DNA from: Limisphaerales bacterium
GTDB taxonomy: Bacteria; Verrucomicrobiota; Verrucomicrobiia; Limisphaerales; UBA1100
Reading direction: 5' to 3'
Length of the DNA: 64,000 bases
NCBI GenBank assembly: GCA_014382585.1
Contig: JACNJL010000026.1
Coordinates: 146,799 to 210,798 of the forward strand
Shown: in pieces, positions 18,301-27,717 of the stretch
Layout of the letters: the number at the start of each line of letters is the position of its first letter
Position numbering within the stretch: the first letter of the stretch is position 1
Translations under genes and position numbers: made by a program
The notes under the pieces: generated by a model
Databases searched by the model: none
The model's input: the letters and a program-made list of their open reading frames with translations, nothing else
What the model was told of the DNA's origin: nothing

Positions 18301-19969
18301 CGATAAAATCCTTAGCGCCACCGCCTCACTCGACCTCGCCCGACAAACTATGCCCGGAACCGGCGAATGGCGACTCCGCTCCAGCGGCACCCGCGGGTTT
18401 ATTTTCATCAACAATAAACACAGCGGCACTTTCAGCGTAAAAGGTGATTTCAATCCCTTCCGTAGTCATGGAAATCTGGAATTGGACTGCCGGGACTTGG
18501 ACCAGCTTGTCCTTGCCCCCGTGTCCGATTTGCTCGGCGGCCCCGCATTCCAAACGATCCGCGTTAAAATGCTCAAAGGCTTGGTGCGCATTGATGGGGC
18601 AGGTAGCGGCCAGGTGGATGCCCTTCTTCATTTGGATCGCGTGCGGTTGACGGGGGATCCCGAGCGTGCGCCTGCCCGTGCTTTGCTGCTCAATTTCAAG
18701 GGCGGTGTGACCAATCACGTTTATCACTTCGATAATTGCGCTGCGACATTAACGGCCACCAATGCGTTTACCGGGGAATCCAGTTTGAAAGTGGCGGGCC
18801 GTTTGGATTTTTCCCGGCGCGCGAATCCTTCGGGGCATCTGAAGGTTAAGTCTAAGTCGCTCGACATCACGGCACTGGAGGGAATGTTTGAACAATTTAG
18901 CAAACCCAAGCCCGCCGCATTCCCGGTTGCGCCCATCGCACCCACTGCACCTGCGGTGACGCGCTCGGTGTTCCATAATTTCCAGTGGGATTTTGATGTG
19001 AAACAAATGCACTGGTTTGGCCTCACCGGTACGAATGTGTTGGGAAGCATCGTGCTCGATGGCGACGAAGTGCATTTGAAACCGCTGGAAATGAAACTCT
19101 TCGGGACCCCCGTGATGGCCGAAGGCTGGTTTATTCCGCAGGGAAATCGCACGCGTTATGCAATGAATATTTCCTGTGAACAGCTTCCGCTGAATCAGCT
19201 GAATGATTACTTCAAAATTAAACGCGCGCACAATTACGGATTGCTCGATGCCCGATTCCATGTGGCCGCCAATGCGTTGAGCGGGCCTGAATTTCAAAAG
19301 AGTTTTTTGCTGCGCGGCATTGATAACGGCCCGGCCCATTTTACAACCACCAAAGCGCATTGGGCTTTTTTTCGCGATGGCAAAATGCCCAAGCCCAATG
19401 TCATCCCATCCGCGGTGACCAGCATTATCCAAATTGTTCCCGGCCTGTCATTACCCATGAATCAAGTGTCAGGCGCTTTAGGAAATATCGCGTCTCTATT
19501 GGGTGACAAGGAATTGGGGGCCAGCCATTTGGATCAGGGAGAGTTGGAAATTTCTGTGAGCAAAGGGCTCATTTCACATGATTTCACAGTGGCCGGACCA
19601 CTCGTACGGGCAAATATTCAGGGTGAGTTTAAGCTGGCAAATCATTGGGACAAGTCGCTCATCAACGAAACACTCACCATCGAATTCGCCCCCAATTTAG
19701 CAAACAAATATAGTCCGGCCGCGTTTGTTTTCCCGAATAACAAGTTTGTGAAAATTCCCCCCTGTCTTTCGATTTCAGGCCCGTTAAATGATATAGTTTT
19801 TAAGCCAAACGAATTGGGTTTGTCACTGATGGTGGGCAGGCAATTGACGGCCACCCCCGGCAGATTATTTCGCAAACTGCCCATTCCGTTGCTCAACAAG
19901 GAAGAGGACATGATCGTGAATCCATTGGGCCTTCTGCGGTGGCTCATTCCCGGCGGGAACGAGGATTGA
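15395..19969 (+). CDS. Large AsmA-like/TamB-related envelope protein
   Basis: A 1524-residue protein. A basic cytoplasmic lead (1-25) is followed by one transmembrane helix (about 26-46, LVWGVGIVLLLLIVGWSVL), then an AsmA-type start (FMRAVLLPKLNHALNSTVQFEHSRW in two segments) and a very long repetitive beta-strand region as in AsmA/YhdP/TamB proteins that form periplasmic lipid-transfer grooves. A Pro/Ala linker (APIAPTAPAV) lies near 1180. No catalytic residues are evident. It is likely an inner-membrane-anchored periplasmic bridge affecting lipid transport. It begins the run of five closely spaced plus-strand genes, with 32 bp to the dipeptidase. Confidence 0.8.
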   Translation: MESFPKKKVATPRKPGRWRRRLVWGVGIVLLLLIVGWSVLSSNWFMRAVLLPKLNHALNSTVQFEHSRWSFGSQLQLEGVTLHTIGERPLLKASRVQINYQWRDLFAGRMAFGKIECDEPELFLHIDRNGQANYAPLLERPRSNRPGKPFQIKQMSIHGARVEYRCDHQSGTTESVQLSGVTITSNEFASGRSSELTVNGRAGYSLKPLQQPGQGLAGEFQVKFTHQLDEHLLLTRLKSEGHFQVALATGQFAFATGLNTELDAEVTAETLQRFALHFTHAGTALGKIEASGALQPGTGAANLTVALHGVNQRVLNFLGRPVGLDFHSTVLDSTNHVRVAGFGKTLEVRGTLQAQPFHLSSSEFTTPPLERGGGEYAFAIDTAARTARLDTLVVNAAHEGTPLLVGHLDRPMQFDWSTRAAPLGESLFSLSAQDINLADWPSLLGQYAVEGHVAAGVNIHFQEAGRRIGFALAAEGAGLRLQKGDPILLPASLRADGTLQDFRQLTLSKYSLRLGSTNAPAFLASGNHVLCDLRERTASGQTTVRADLARVRPWISKAPNSLSGIFDFNGTMTAGLRAPQFQSVKGQLNLANFNVQAGQHGITNLFTRANVDLRLDGGHRLKVNGLGARVALRGFEIAPHLTAKGDWDLRSGHLNFQEIVLKDFRLARFAAQTGITQLTNGVLAATVSVNHIPGRHTQVNGQATFTDVRQPGWRAPMTFSASGKLTLDESRIARWPVSVAGMRVEFPRADVLDGELQLTGGWHPHTGAAAFTLDDAELDHRLLAPWLADNGGALTWTGGKLKWIGKTEVNLDGHGGGTLRGIVHASGVLAEARGFDWPKVPMNAELYLDCSRAIPEDGQPVNTIRDANLKIMLPDKTAARLRFSGQHHPGTHRWRVVFQPPAEKEKSFINHHLLQPLLSKKLAPRKLTQGVLQLPGQLEITSGGQGEFQLKGDVELASVRMDDPSKQWPDKILSATASLDLARQTMPGTGEWRLRSSGTRGFIFINNKHSGTFSVKGDFNPFRSHGNLELDCRDLDQLVLAPVSDLLGGPAFQTIRVKMLKGLVRIDGAGSGQVDALLHLDRVRLTGDPERAPARALLLNFKGGVTNHVYHFDNCAATLTATNAFTGESSLKVAGRLDFSRRANPSGHLKVKSKSLDITALEGMFEQFSKPKPAAFPVAPIAPTAPAVTRSVFHNFQWDFDVKQMHWFGLTGTNVLGSIVLDGDEVHLKPLEMKLFGTPVMAEGWFIPQGNRTRYAMNISCEQLPLNQLNDYFKIKRAHNYGLLDARFHVAANALSGPEFQKSFLLRGIDNGPAHFTTTKAHWAFFRDGKMPKPNVIPSAVTSIIQIVPGLSLPMNQVSGALGNIASLLGDKELGASHLDQGELEISVSKGLISHDFTVAGPLVRANIQGEFKLANHWDKSLINETLTIEFAPNLANKYSPAAFVFPNNKFVKIPPCLSISGPLNDIVFKPNELGLSLMVGRQLTATPGRLFRKLPIPLLNKEEDMIVNPLGLLRWLIPGGNED

Positions 19970-20001
19970 TTGAGTGCCCCTATTTGGTACACTCCGCGCG
20001 C

Positions 20002-21375
20002 ATGCAACCGGTTTTTGATTACCTCCAAGCCCACCGTGGCCACTTTGAAGAGGAGCTCTGCGAATACCTTCGCTTGCCCAGTGTTTCTGCCCAGAGCAAA
20101 CACGCCAAAGACGTGCGCGCCACGGCAGATTGGGTGGTGAATCACTGTCGCGCCATCGGGCTCAAGGCAAAGAAACACGCCACGGATTTTCATCCAATCG
20201 TGACAGCGACCACCCCCAAGCGGCCGGGCAAACGTCCTCACTTTTTGGTTTACGGCCATTATGATGTACAGCCGCCGGAGCCGCTACACGAATGGAACTC
20301 ACCGCCCTTCGAGCCCATCATTCGCAATGGCGCGGTGTACGCACGCGGAGCCACGGATAATAAAGGACAGCATTTTGCGCATCTCAAAGCGGTGGAAGCG
20401 TTTTTGAAAACCGGCACTGAATTGCCGTGCGATCTCACGTTTGTGATCGAGGGCGAAGAGGAAGTGGGAAGCGAAAGCCTGACGACATTTCTGCGCCAAA
20501 AGAAAAAAGAATTGAAATGCGACACTGTGGTCGTTTCCGACACCGGCATGCCATCCAAAAAACATCCCGCGCTCACCTACGCCCTGCGCGGCGTGGCGGC
20601 GATGGAGGTGACCGTGCGCGGGCCGAAGGCGGATTTGCATTCAGGAATTTACGGCGGCAGCGTGCAAAATCCCGCGATGGCGCTGAGCCAAATGTTGGCG
20701 GCATTGCTCGACAACAAAGGGCGCATTGCCGTACCCGGATTTTACGACAAAGTGCAAAACCTTTCCGCCCACGAACGAAAGCAATTCAAACGGCTCCCGT
20801 ACAGTGAGGCGGGCTACAAAAAACTCCTCGGGGTGAACGGTCTCTACGGCGAGGCAGGCTTCACCGCCATCGAACAACGGAGCGCGCGGCCCACGTTGGA
20901 AATCAACGGTCTCACCAGCGGCTATCAGGGCGAGGGCAGCAAGACAATTGTCCCCTCATGGGCACGCGTGAAGATTACCTGCCGTATCGTGCCCGACCAG
21001 CAGCCACGTGAAATATTGCGGCTACTGAAAAAGCAGTTGAAACGGCTTTGCCCGCCCGGCGTACGATTGGAAATCGAAGAAGGCCACGGCGCAGAGCCAT
21101 ATTTGGTGTCGCCCACCGGCCCGCGGGCGCAGGCGGCATTGGGTGCGTTACGCGAAGCGTTCGGACACGAACCGGTTATTTTGCGTGAAGGCGGATCCAT
21201 TCCGATTATCACCGAATTTAAAAAAGTGCTGGGCGCGGATTCACTGCTGCTCGGGTTGGCGTTGCCGGACGATAATCTCCATTCGCCCAATGAAAAATTT
21301 GACCTCACCTGTTTCCATAACGGCGCGGCTATGAGCGCCCGTCTTTGGCCGGCCTTGGCCGCCGCATCATCGTGA
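20002..21375 (+). CDS. M20 family dipeptidase/metallopeptidase
   Basis: A 457-residue dinuclear zinc peptidase. I chose ATG 20002 (MQPVFDYLQ) because earlier in-frame codons overlap the AsmA-like gene and lack homology. Metal and catalytic motifs are VYGHYDVQPPEP (His and Asp), RGATDNKGQ (bridging Asp), and the VIEGEEEVGSE pair with catalytic Glu followed by a metal-binding Glu. The lid/dimerisation domain (about 190-340) contains VRGPKADLHSGIYGG, as in CNDP/DapE-like dipeptidases. It probably hydrolyses di- or tripeptides in the cytoplasm. The stop overlaps the GTG start of the next gene by 4 nt. Confidence 0.92.
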   Translation: MQPVFDYLQAHRGHFEEELCEYLRLPSVSAQSKHAKDVRATADWVVNHCRAIGLKAKKHATDFHPIVTATTPKRPGKRPHFLVYGHYDVQPPEPLHEWNSPPFEPIIRNGAVYARGATDNKGQHFAHLKAVEAFLKTGTELPCDLTFVIEGEEEVGSESLTTFLRQKKKELKCDTVVVSDTGMPSKKHPALTYALRGVAAMEVTVRGPKADLHSGIYGGSVQNPAMALSQMLAALLDNKGRIAVPGFYDKVQNLSAHERKQFKRLPYSEAGYKKLLGVNGLYGEAGFTAIEQRSARPTLEINGLTSGYQGEGSKTIVPSWARVKITCRIVPDQQPREILRLLKKQLKRLCPPGVRLEIEEGHGAEPYLVSPTGPRAQAALGALREAFGHEPVILREGGSIPIITEFKKVLGADSLLLGLALPDDNLHSPNEKFDLTCFHNGAAMSARLWPALAAASS

Positions 21376-23087
21376 ACGAATCCAAAAAAACCTCCATCAA
21401 GGCCGAGCCCGCGGAATTATCCGCTGGGCTGCGGCGATTTTTATACTTTACCGCCACCATCACGGGCGCGGTAATTCTCATCGTGGAAATCCTTGGCGCG
21501 AAAATGCTTTCGCCTTTTCTCGGGACTTCGCATTTTGTGTGGACGGCTCAAATCGCGGTCACGTTGGTCGCGCTTTCCGCGGGTTATTTTGTGGGGGGCT
21601 GGATGGTAGACCGCTCGCCGCGTTTGAATTTTCTTTATTATTCTATTCTGGGTGCCGCGGTGTATCTCGTCGGCACGGTGTCGATGGTGCGGCCGATTTG
21701 TTTCAAACTCTTGAAGCTCCCGCTCGAGTGGGCGTCGCTATTTGCCTCGGCGTTTTTGTTTCTCGTGCCGTTGGCGTTGCTGTCAATGACCGGCCCTTTC
21801 CTCGTGCGCGTGCTCACGCAATCAGTTGAAAAAGTGGGAGGCAACATGGGCCGACTTACTGCCATTAGCACTCTCGGCAGCGTGGCGGGGGCGGTGTTGA
21901 TTGGGTATGTGCTCATCCCAAATTTCCCAAACTCGGTGACGATGCTGATTACTGCGGGCGTCTTGGTTGCGTTAGTGGCGGTTTACTTTATGGTGTGGGG
22001 GCGTAGCGAGTCGGCGGTTACCGGGTTGGTGGTGGCGGGGTTGCTTGCGGCCGGCCTGGGCCACAGCGGTTTGCGCGGGGAATTTGCGGACACGATGAAA
22101 TATGGCGGGCTAACCTGGGATGTGCTTTATCGCGGTAACTCGAATTATGGCGAGTTGCTGGTCATCGAATATCGTGACGGGGAGAATGTGGAGCGCCGAT
22201 ATCTCAACGATCAACTCATTCAAAACACGTACGATCCTAAAACGGGTCAGAGCCGCGCGCTTTTTTCCGGGGCGTTGCGGTGGTTCGCGCATGCTTACAC
22301 GCCTCAGCTGGATAACGCGCTTTGCATCGGTATGGGCGTGGGCATTGTGCCAATGCAACTGGCGGCTGATGGCGTGGCGGTGGATGTCGTGGAAATTAAC
22401 GGCGCGGTGATCCCGATGGCTGAGCAATATTTTGGGTTTGATTCCAGCAAGGTCAACGTGATCGTCTCCGATGGGCGACAGTTTCTCAATCAATCGGATA
22501 AGCAATACGACGCGATTATTTTGGATGCGTTCCTTGGGGATTCCACTCCCAGCCATCTCATGACGCAGGAAGCCTTCACCTCCATCCGCGAACATCTTTC
22601 GCCTACGGGTGTGCTGGTGATTAACTGTTTTGGGGAGTCCACGGATAAACGCCAGTTTTTTGCTGCTTCGCTGGACAAGACCCTGCGCTCGGTTTTTGTC
22701 GGCGAACACAGCGTCACCGTTCATGCCTCGGGACAGGGCAATGTGTTTTTTGTGGCCACGGCCGCGGGCAAGCTTGTGAAGCACCGCCCGCCCGCCGCCC
22801 CCAACGCCGAGGCTCGCGAACGGATGGCGGCGTTGGTTGAGGATAGCGCCATCCGGACGGAGTGGGTCACTTGGTGGCAAGAGGCCAATGGCACGGGACC
22901 GTTTTTTTCTGAACATTTCCAGATGCAGGAAGAGCTCGGATTGGCGTGGAAAAAAGAGCGAGTGTATGATCCCAACGTGGGGAGCATTCTGCTGGATGAT
23001 TTCAATCCCGTGGAATTTTACGACGCCCACAACCGTGAAGCAAATCGGCGTGGGTTAATGGATTTCATCCAATCCACTGATGGCTGA
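21372..23087 (+). CDS. Membrane-fused spermidine synthase-like protein 1
   Basis: A 571-residue protein starting at GTG 21372 (GTGA overlap with the dipeptidase stop); an upstream ATG at 21345 would extend into that gene. The N-terminal half holds about seven transmembrane helices (about 15-235). The C-terminal half is a Rossmann methyltransferase-like domain of the SpeE family: CIGMGVGIVPMQLA (nucleotide loop), VDVVEIN, IVSDGRQFL and IILDAFLGDSTPSHL, which retains the Asp used by aminopropyltransferases. The loop GMGVG differs from GGGDG of true SpeE, so the real substrate is unknown. This is the 'fused MFS/spermidine synthase' type. It overlaps the next, paralogous gene by 8 nt. Confidence 0.82.
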   Translation: MNESKKTSIKAEPAELSAGLRRFLYFTATITGAVILIVEILGAKMLSPFLGTSHFVWTAQIAVTLVALSAGYFVGGWMVDRSPRLNFLYYSILGAAVYLVGTVSMVRPICFKLLKLPLEWASLFASAFLFLVPLALLSMTGPFLVRVLTQSVEKVGGNMGRLTAISTLGSVAGAVLIGYVLIPNFPNSVTMLITAGVLVALVAVYFMVWGRSESAVTGLVVAGLLAAGLGHSGLRGEFADTMKYGGLTWDVLYRGNSNYGELLVIEYRDGENVERRYLNDQLIQNTYDPKTGQSRALFSGALRWFAHAYTPQLDNALCIGMGVGIVPMQLAADGVAVDVVEINGAVIPMAEQYFGFDSSKVNVIVSDGRQFLNQSDKQYDAIILDAFLGDSTPSHLMTQEAFTSIREHLSPTGVLVINCFGESTDKRQFFAASLDKTLRSVFVGEHSVTVHASGQGNVFFVATAAGKLVKHRPPAAPNAEARERMAALVEDSAIRTEWVTWWQEANGTGPFFSEHFQMQEELGLAWKKERVYDPNVGSILLDDFNPVEFYDAHNREANRRGLMDFIQSTDG

Positions 23088-25647
23088 AAGCGAAACAAAA
23101 GCCTCCGCAGTGGGGCTCCCGCTATTCGCGGTGACCATTTTCTGGGGTGCGTTTCTGCTGTTTCTCGTGCAGCCGCTGATCGGCAAATACATCCTCCCGT
23201 GGTTTGGCGGCACGCCCGGCGTATGGACGACGTGCCTGTTATTTTTCCAATGCCTGCTGCTGGGCGGCTATGCTTACGCGCATTGTCTCAACCACTTTTT
23301 CCCGCTGCGCAAACAGGTGATTATTCACGGGGTGTTGCTGGCGCTGGCGGTGATCACCTTGCCCATCACGCCCAGTGAAAGTCTCAAACCGGTGGGAGGA
23401 GAATCGCCCACACTGCAAATCCTGCTGTTGCTTGCCTTGAGCATCGGGTTGCCCTATCTCGTGCTCTCCGCCACGGGGCCGCTGGTGCAGGCGTGGTTCG
23501 CGCGCACGCACCCGGGGCGTTCGCCGTATCGTTTGTATGCGCTTTCCAATGTGGGTTCCTTACTGGCGTTGGTTGGGTATCCGTTCCTTGTGGAACCGTG
23601 GAGCTCACGGACTTCGCAAGTGAATGGCTGGTCGTGGGGCATGCTATTTTATGGTGCCGCGTGTGGTTGGCTGGCGTGGCGTTTGTATCGCGCCAAGGAT
23701 GTTGGCAAAGTAGAGCTGGAGGAATCCACCGAGGAATCCCCACTTTCCAAAGCCATGCGCTGGCTACTGTGGCTGGCGCTGCCCGCCTGTGGGACGGCGC
23801 TGCTGATGGCCACCACCAACAAGCTTTGCCTTGATGTGGCCGTCGTGCCCTTCCTGTGGGTGCTGCCACTGGCGCTTTATCTGATTACCTTTATCATTTG
23901 CTTCGACAACCCTCGTTGGTACGTGCGCGAATATTTTGTGCCGTTGCTGGTGCCGCTATGGGTGGGAGTTATCTGGGCGTTAAAGGAGGGGGTGGATATG
24001 GGCATCCTCACGCAGGTAGGCCTTCTCTGTGGCGCGCTGTTTGTCAGCTGTATGGTTTGCCACGGAGAACTCTATCGACTACGGCCGGAGCCGGCGCGGT
24101 TGACGCAATATTTTCTTGGCATTTCGGGTGGCGGTGCGCTGGGAGGATTGTTTGTGGCGGTGCTGGCGCCGCTTTGGTTTGATGGCTATTGGGAATTCCA
24201 TATTTCATTGTGGACGGTCGGATTGCTTTTTTTTGTGGCGTGTTGTGTGCGGCGTGAAGATTGGCGGGTGACCAAGTGGCATCTGCGACTGATCTTATTG
24301 GGGTGTTGGTTGACGGTTTGTTTGGCGCTGTTGAAGGATTCCAGCTTAAACGGAAAATGGCGCGCACTCTCGGTGATGGTGCCTTTTGTGGTGGCCTGTT
24401 TGTTAACGCGCTTGGTGTACCAGCAATGGTGGGGACCATTGCGGCGAACAGAATCGCGTGAATTATATGCGGGAATCATCGGTGCGTTTGGTGCATTAAC
24501 ATTAACGCTGGTGGCATTGGTAATTGCTGGAGATAGTTTGGTTAACAGTAAATTTCATTATCTCAACCAATTTCATCCCGGCATTTGGGTGGTCACCGCG
24601 TTGTTGGCGTTAAATGCATTCGTTTGGAACAGTGTGCGTACTTGGCGTGGATGGCGCATCCAATGGGGCTGGGCTGCGGGCGGTTGGGTGCCGGTGCTGG
24701 TGGCGTTGGCGGTGGGGCTGATCATCCAAGCCCGCGACGGGCGTGGCGATGCGATTTATCGTGAGCGCGGATTTTATGGGATTTTGAAAATATCAGAATT
24801 CTCACTTGGCGATGACGAGTTTCGTTTGTTGCTAAACGGCCGCATTACACATGGCTACCAATTTACCGGAACCGAGGCCAGTAAACGGGTGACAACATAT
24901 TATGGCCCGCCAACAGGTGTGGGAATCGCAGTACAACATTTTCCGATTGATGCAAATTCCACCCAAGGGTTGCGCGTGGGCGTAGTGGGCCTCGGCGTGG
25001 GAACCTTGGCCGGCTATGCAGAGCAGGGCGATTATTATCGAATGTACGAGATCAACCCGCAAGTGGTGAAGTTATCCGCGTTGGAGGTGGGCACGTTTAC
25101 CTATTTGCTGCAGGCAAAAGATCGCGGGGCTGAGGTCGAGGTGGTGCTGGGCGATGCGCGGTTGTCGATGGAGGCAGAGTTGCGCGCGGGCAAGCCTCAG
25201 GGATTTCACGTGCTGGCGCTGGACGCATTTAGCAGTGATTCCATTCCGGTGCATTTATTGACGCGGGAAGCGGTGGCGATTTACCTGAAACACCTTGATC
25301 CAAAAGGGGTGTTGGCCGTTCACATTTCAAATCGGTATCTGGATTTGGAACCTGTGGTGCGGCGCTTGGCTCGGGAATTCGGGCTTACAATGATGGTGGT
25401 AAATAACCTTGATGGCGGCATAGATGAAGAATGGGTTTATGGGTCCGCTTGGGTGCTCTTGGGTCGTGACCCGGAATTTTTTGAAACCGCCGCACTGTTT
25501 GGCTATCCGTTTGCGGATCTTACAGAGGACGAAGATTCGCCGCTGTGGTCTGATGATTATGCGAGCATTTTCCGGATCATGTATAAACCCGATTGGTGGT
25601 ATCGTTGGGGCGATCGCTGGAAACGGTTAACGGGGCAAGCGCAATGA
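23080..25647 (+). CDS. Membrane-fused spermidine synthase-like protein 2
   Basis: An 855-residue paralogue of the preceding protein with a larger membrane part (about 13-14 predicted hydrophobic helices in residues 10-560). The C-terminal SpeE-like domain (about 600-830) has VGVVGLGVGTLAGYA, YRMYEINPQVV, VVLGDARLSME and VLALDAFSSDSIPVHLLTREA, again keeping the catalytic-type Asp. The start ATG at 23080 overlaps the previous gene by 8 nt, which implies translational coupling. It is likely an integral inner-membrane enzyme or scaffold; aminopropyl transfer is unproven for this family. Confidence 0.82.
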   Translation: MAESETKASAVGLPLFAVTIFWGAFLLFLVQPLIGKYILPWFGGTPGVWTTCLLFFQCLLLGGYAYAHCLNHFFPLRKQVIIHGVLLALAVITLPITPSESLKPVGGESPTLQILLLLALSIGLPYLVLSATGPLVQAWFARTHPGRSPYRLYALSNVGSLLALVGYPFLVEPWSSRTSQVNGWSWGMLFYGAACGWLAWRLYRAKDVGKVELEESTEESPLSKAMRWLLWLALPACGTALLMATTNKLCLDVAVVPFLWVLPLALYLITFIICFDNPRWYVREYFVPLLVPLWVGVIWALKEGVDMGILTQVGLLCGALFVSCMVCHGELYRLRPEPARLTQYFLGISGGGALGGLFVAVLAPLWFDGYWEFHISLWTVGLLFFVACCVRREDWRVTKWHLRLILLGCWLTVCLALLKDSSLNGKWRALSVMVPFVVACLLTRLVYQQWWGPLRRTESRELYAGIIGAFGALTLTLVALVIAGDSLVNSKFHYLNQFHPGIWVVTALLALNAFVWNSVRTWRGWRIQWGWAAGGWVPVLVALAVGLIIQARDGRGDAIYRERGFYGILKISEFSLGDDEFRLLLNGRITHGYQFTGTEASKRVTTYYGPPTGVGIAVQHFPIDANSTQGLRVGVVGLGVGTLAGYAEQGDYYRMYEINPQVVKLSALEVGTFTYLLQAKDRGAEVEVVLGDARLSMEAELRAGKPQGFHVLALDAFSSDSIPVHLLTREAVAIYLKHLDPKGVLAVHISNRYLDLEPVVRRLAREFGLTMMVVNNLDGGIDEEWVYGSAWVLLGRDPEFFETAALFGYPFADLTEDEDSPLWSDDYASIFRIMYKPDWWYRWGDRWKRLTGQAQ

Positions 25648-26435
25648 CCTCGGGCGAACAACCGACGTGGCTCTCTTTATTTCCGGACCACGATTTTGAG
25701 TTTCGCTTTGGCGCACGCCCGGGCAATGCAGCGAGCTTTTTCGCTGATACATTGGACCACTCCACCCTCATGGACGGGCGCCAAAACGCCTTGGAGGAAG
25801 CCACGACACAATGTGTATTTGAGGAATCATCCGCGGCCGAAGCTGTTGCCGAATGCCTCGCTTGGGCTGGATTGGACGGGGGAGGGTGCCGCGAACTGGC
25901 GCTGCATTGGGAGCCGGATTTTCTGATTTTATTGCCGGACGAAAAGGGGCGGTTCACTTTTCGAGCGGGGGCGGTCTGTTTCCCGTCATCTTGGCGGCCG
26001 GAAGAAAAAATCGGGCTGCCGGTACACGCCATCCATTCGCCGGTGCCCACGCTCAACGAATCCCTCGGCGCGCGCCTCGATAAATTCCTTGCTCATCTCG
26101 AACCGGGCAAGGCATGGGAGCGCTCCAATTGGGGGCTGAGCCGCTCGCCGGAACTCAACCAACATCCCACCCGAGACACCCCGCGCCTCACGCCGCCATT
26201 TACTGATGCCGAGGTGTGGATTCGGATTGAAGATCAAGTGCTTTTCAGGCTGCCGCAAACACAAGCGTTGCTCTTTGGCATTCGTTTGGTGAATGTGTTA
26301 CTGGCAGAACTCAAAAAATTCCCCGAAGCTCAAGCCGGTTTGTACCGCGCCATCGCCACGATGCCAGAAGATGTTGCCGATTACAAAAACGTCACCGATG
26401 GACGCGAGCAGTTGCTTGAGCTACTCCGTTCGTAA
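25644..26435 (+). CDS. DUF3445 protein, heme-dependent oxidative N-demethylase-like
   Basis: A 263-residue protein starting at ATG 25644, in ATGA overlap with the preceding stop; the earlier in-frame ATG 25593 was rejected. Family-typical blocks are AVCFPSSWRPEEKIGLPVHAIH, given here as CFPSSW, KIGLP and IHSPVP, followed by NWGLSRSPELNQH and IRIEDQVLFRLPQTQALLFG. DUF3445 proteins include heme enzymes that oxidatively remove methyl groups from secondary or tertiary amines. The link to two spermidine-synthase-like neighbours is suggestive of amine chemistry, but this is inference. It is convergent with the MFS gene, 10 bp apart. Confidence 0.75.
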   Translation: MTSGEQPTWLSLFPDHDFEFRFGARPGNAASFFADTLDHSTLMDGRQNALEEATTQCVFEESSAAEAVAECLAWAGLDGGGCRELALHWEPDFLILLPDEKGRFTFRAGAVCFPSSWRPEEKIGLPVHAIHSPVPTLNESLGARLDKFLAHLEPGKAWERSNWGLSRSPELNQHPTRDTPRLTPPFTDAEVWIRIEDQVLFRLPQTQALLFGIRLVNVLLAELKKFPEAQAGLYRAIATMPEDVADYKNVTDGREQLLELLRS

Positions 26436-26445
26436 TCATAAATCA

Positions 26446-27705
26446 TCAATCGGAAATTTCTTCGGTAAGCGCCGCGCCGCGCCGCGCTTTTTCGCCGGAA
26501 GGGTAATTCGAAAGCAACGCGACGCTGGAGGCGATGATAAGCCCGGCGCTGAAAAGGCTGAGGTTGCTGGCGGGCATCAAGCCGATCAGCCAAAAGCCGA
26601 GGAAGGGAGAAATGAAATTGCGGATGCCATTGAAAAACAGGTGCACGCTCATATAATCGGCTACGTGTTTCGCGGGCGCAAATTTGGTAACCCAAAGGCT
26701 CCAGGCCACTTCGCCGCCCGCGTTGGCTACTCCGAAAAGTCCCGATGCGATGCACAGTCCGGTCATTGAAGTGCTGTGAAAAAAGAGTGCCAGCGATACC
26801 GCAAAGAAAAGATTCAGAATCACTCGCAACACAAAAAAATTCATTTTGTCAAAGAGGCCTCCCCAAAGCGGACTGAAGATCAGCTTCACGATGTTGGGGA
26901 TGAAAACAAGGATCAGCGCAATGCGGGCGGGAGTGGGCTCAAACCCCAGCGTGTAGACGTCCGCGTATTCGCCTGCATTGGCAAGATATTCCACGCGCAA
27001 CGGGAAAAGCATCAGATTTCCAATCCCAAAGATCATCCAGCAAATGAGGATGTGCCGGAACAATTTGTCCTCTTTTACAAATCGCAGCGAGCGGAAGGGA
27101 TGTGTGCCTTCCGCGCCCGTGAGTGTCTTGCCGGGGAGACGCGAAAAACAGAAGGCCGCCCACGCGAATGCGAATGCAAATATCAACATCAATCCCCAGG
27201 GAAAGTGGGAAAGTTTTTGGCTGTCGTTGCCGTTGGTTAAAATCCAGCCTACTAGCAAGCCAAACGATGCCGCGCTGATGATGCGAATCATGGCTGACCG
27301 CGAAAAATATTTTCCGCGCTGTTTAGCTGGATAATTTTCCTGATAAATTTGGGTGACCATCGGGATAGTCGCTGTACCCAAAGTGGTGGCCACAATAATG
27401 CCGCAAATGAAAATCCAGCGATCATTCACTGCCGCCAGTAATGCGAAGCACCCCGCCGCGCCCAGCGCCAGACGCGAGGCTGCCTGCGCAGTGGTCCAGC
27501 CCAAGTCCGCCACACGCGAAACCACCACCGGCCCCAGCATAAACCCGAGCGCCCCCGCCGCCGCGATCGTCGCTTTCGCCGTTGCCCCGAAGTCAAACCA
27601 TTGCACTGCGATTAACAACAGGAAAGCCGTGAACGCCGTTTCCAGAATCCCCGAAGCCACCGCCCGAAGGCGTTCGTAGCGGTAAGTGAGGGCTGTCCGG
27701 TTCAA
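26446..27705 (-). CDS. Major facilitator superfamily transporter
   Basis: A 419-residue integral membrane protein with about 12 hydrophobic helices and the usual cytoplasmic basic loops between helices (for example PAKQRGKYFSRSAMIR). The N-terminus (MNRTALTYRYERLRAVASG) leads straight into the first helix. There are no substrate-specific motifs. The gene starts 12 bp after the stop of the carB fragment gene on the same strand, so the two may be co-transcribed. Confidence 0.8.
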   Translation of the reverse strand: MNRTALTYRYERLRAVASGILETAFTAFLLLIAVQWFDFGATAKATIAAAGALGFMLGPVVVSRVADLGWTTAQAASRLALGAAGCFALLAAVNDRWIFICGIIVATTLGTATIPMVTQIYQENYPAKQRGKYFSRSAMIRIISAASFGLLVGWILTNGNDSQKLSHFPWGLMLIFAFAFAWAAFCFSRLPGKTLTGAEGTHPFRSLRFVKEDKLFRHILICWMIFGIGNLMLFPLRVEYLANAGEYADVYTLGFEPTPARIALILVFIPNIVKLIFSPLWGGLFDKMNFFVLRVILNLFFAVSLALFFHSTSMTGLCIASGLFGVANAGGEVAWSLWVTKFAPAKHVADYMSVHLFFNGIRNFISPFLGFWLIGLMPASNLSLFSAGLIIASSVALLSNYPSGEKARRGAALTEEISD

Positions 27706-27717
27706 GGGCCGGAAAGA

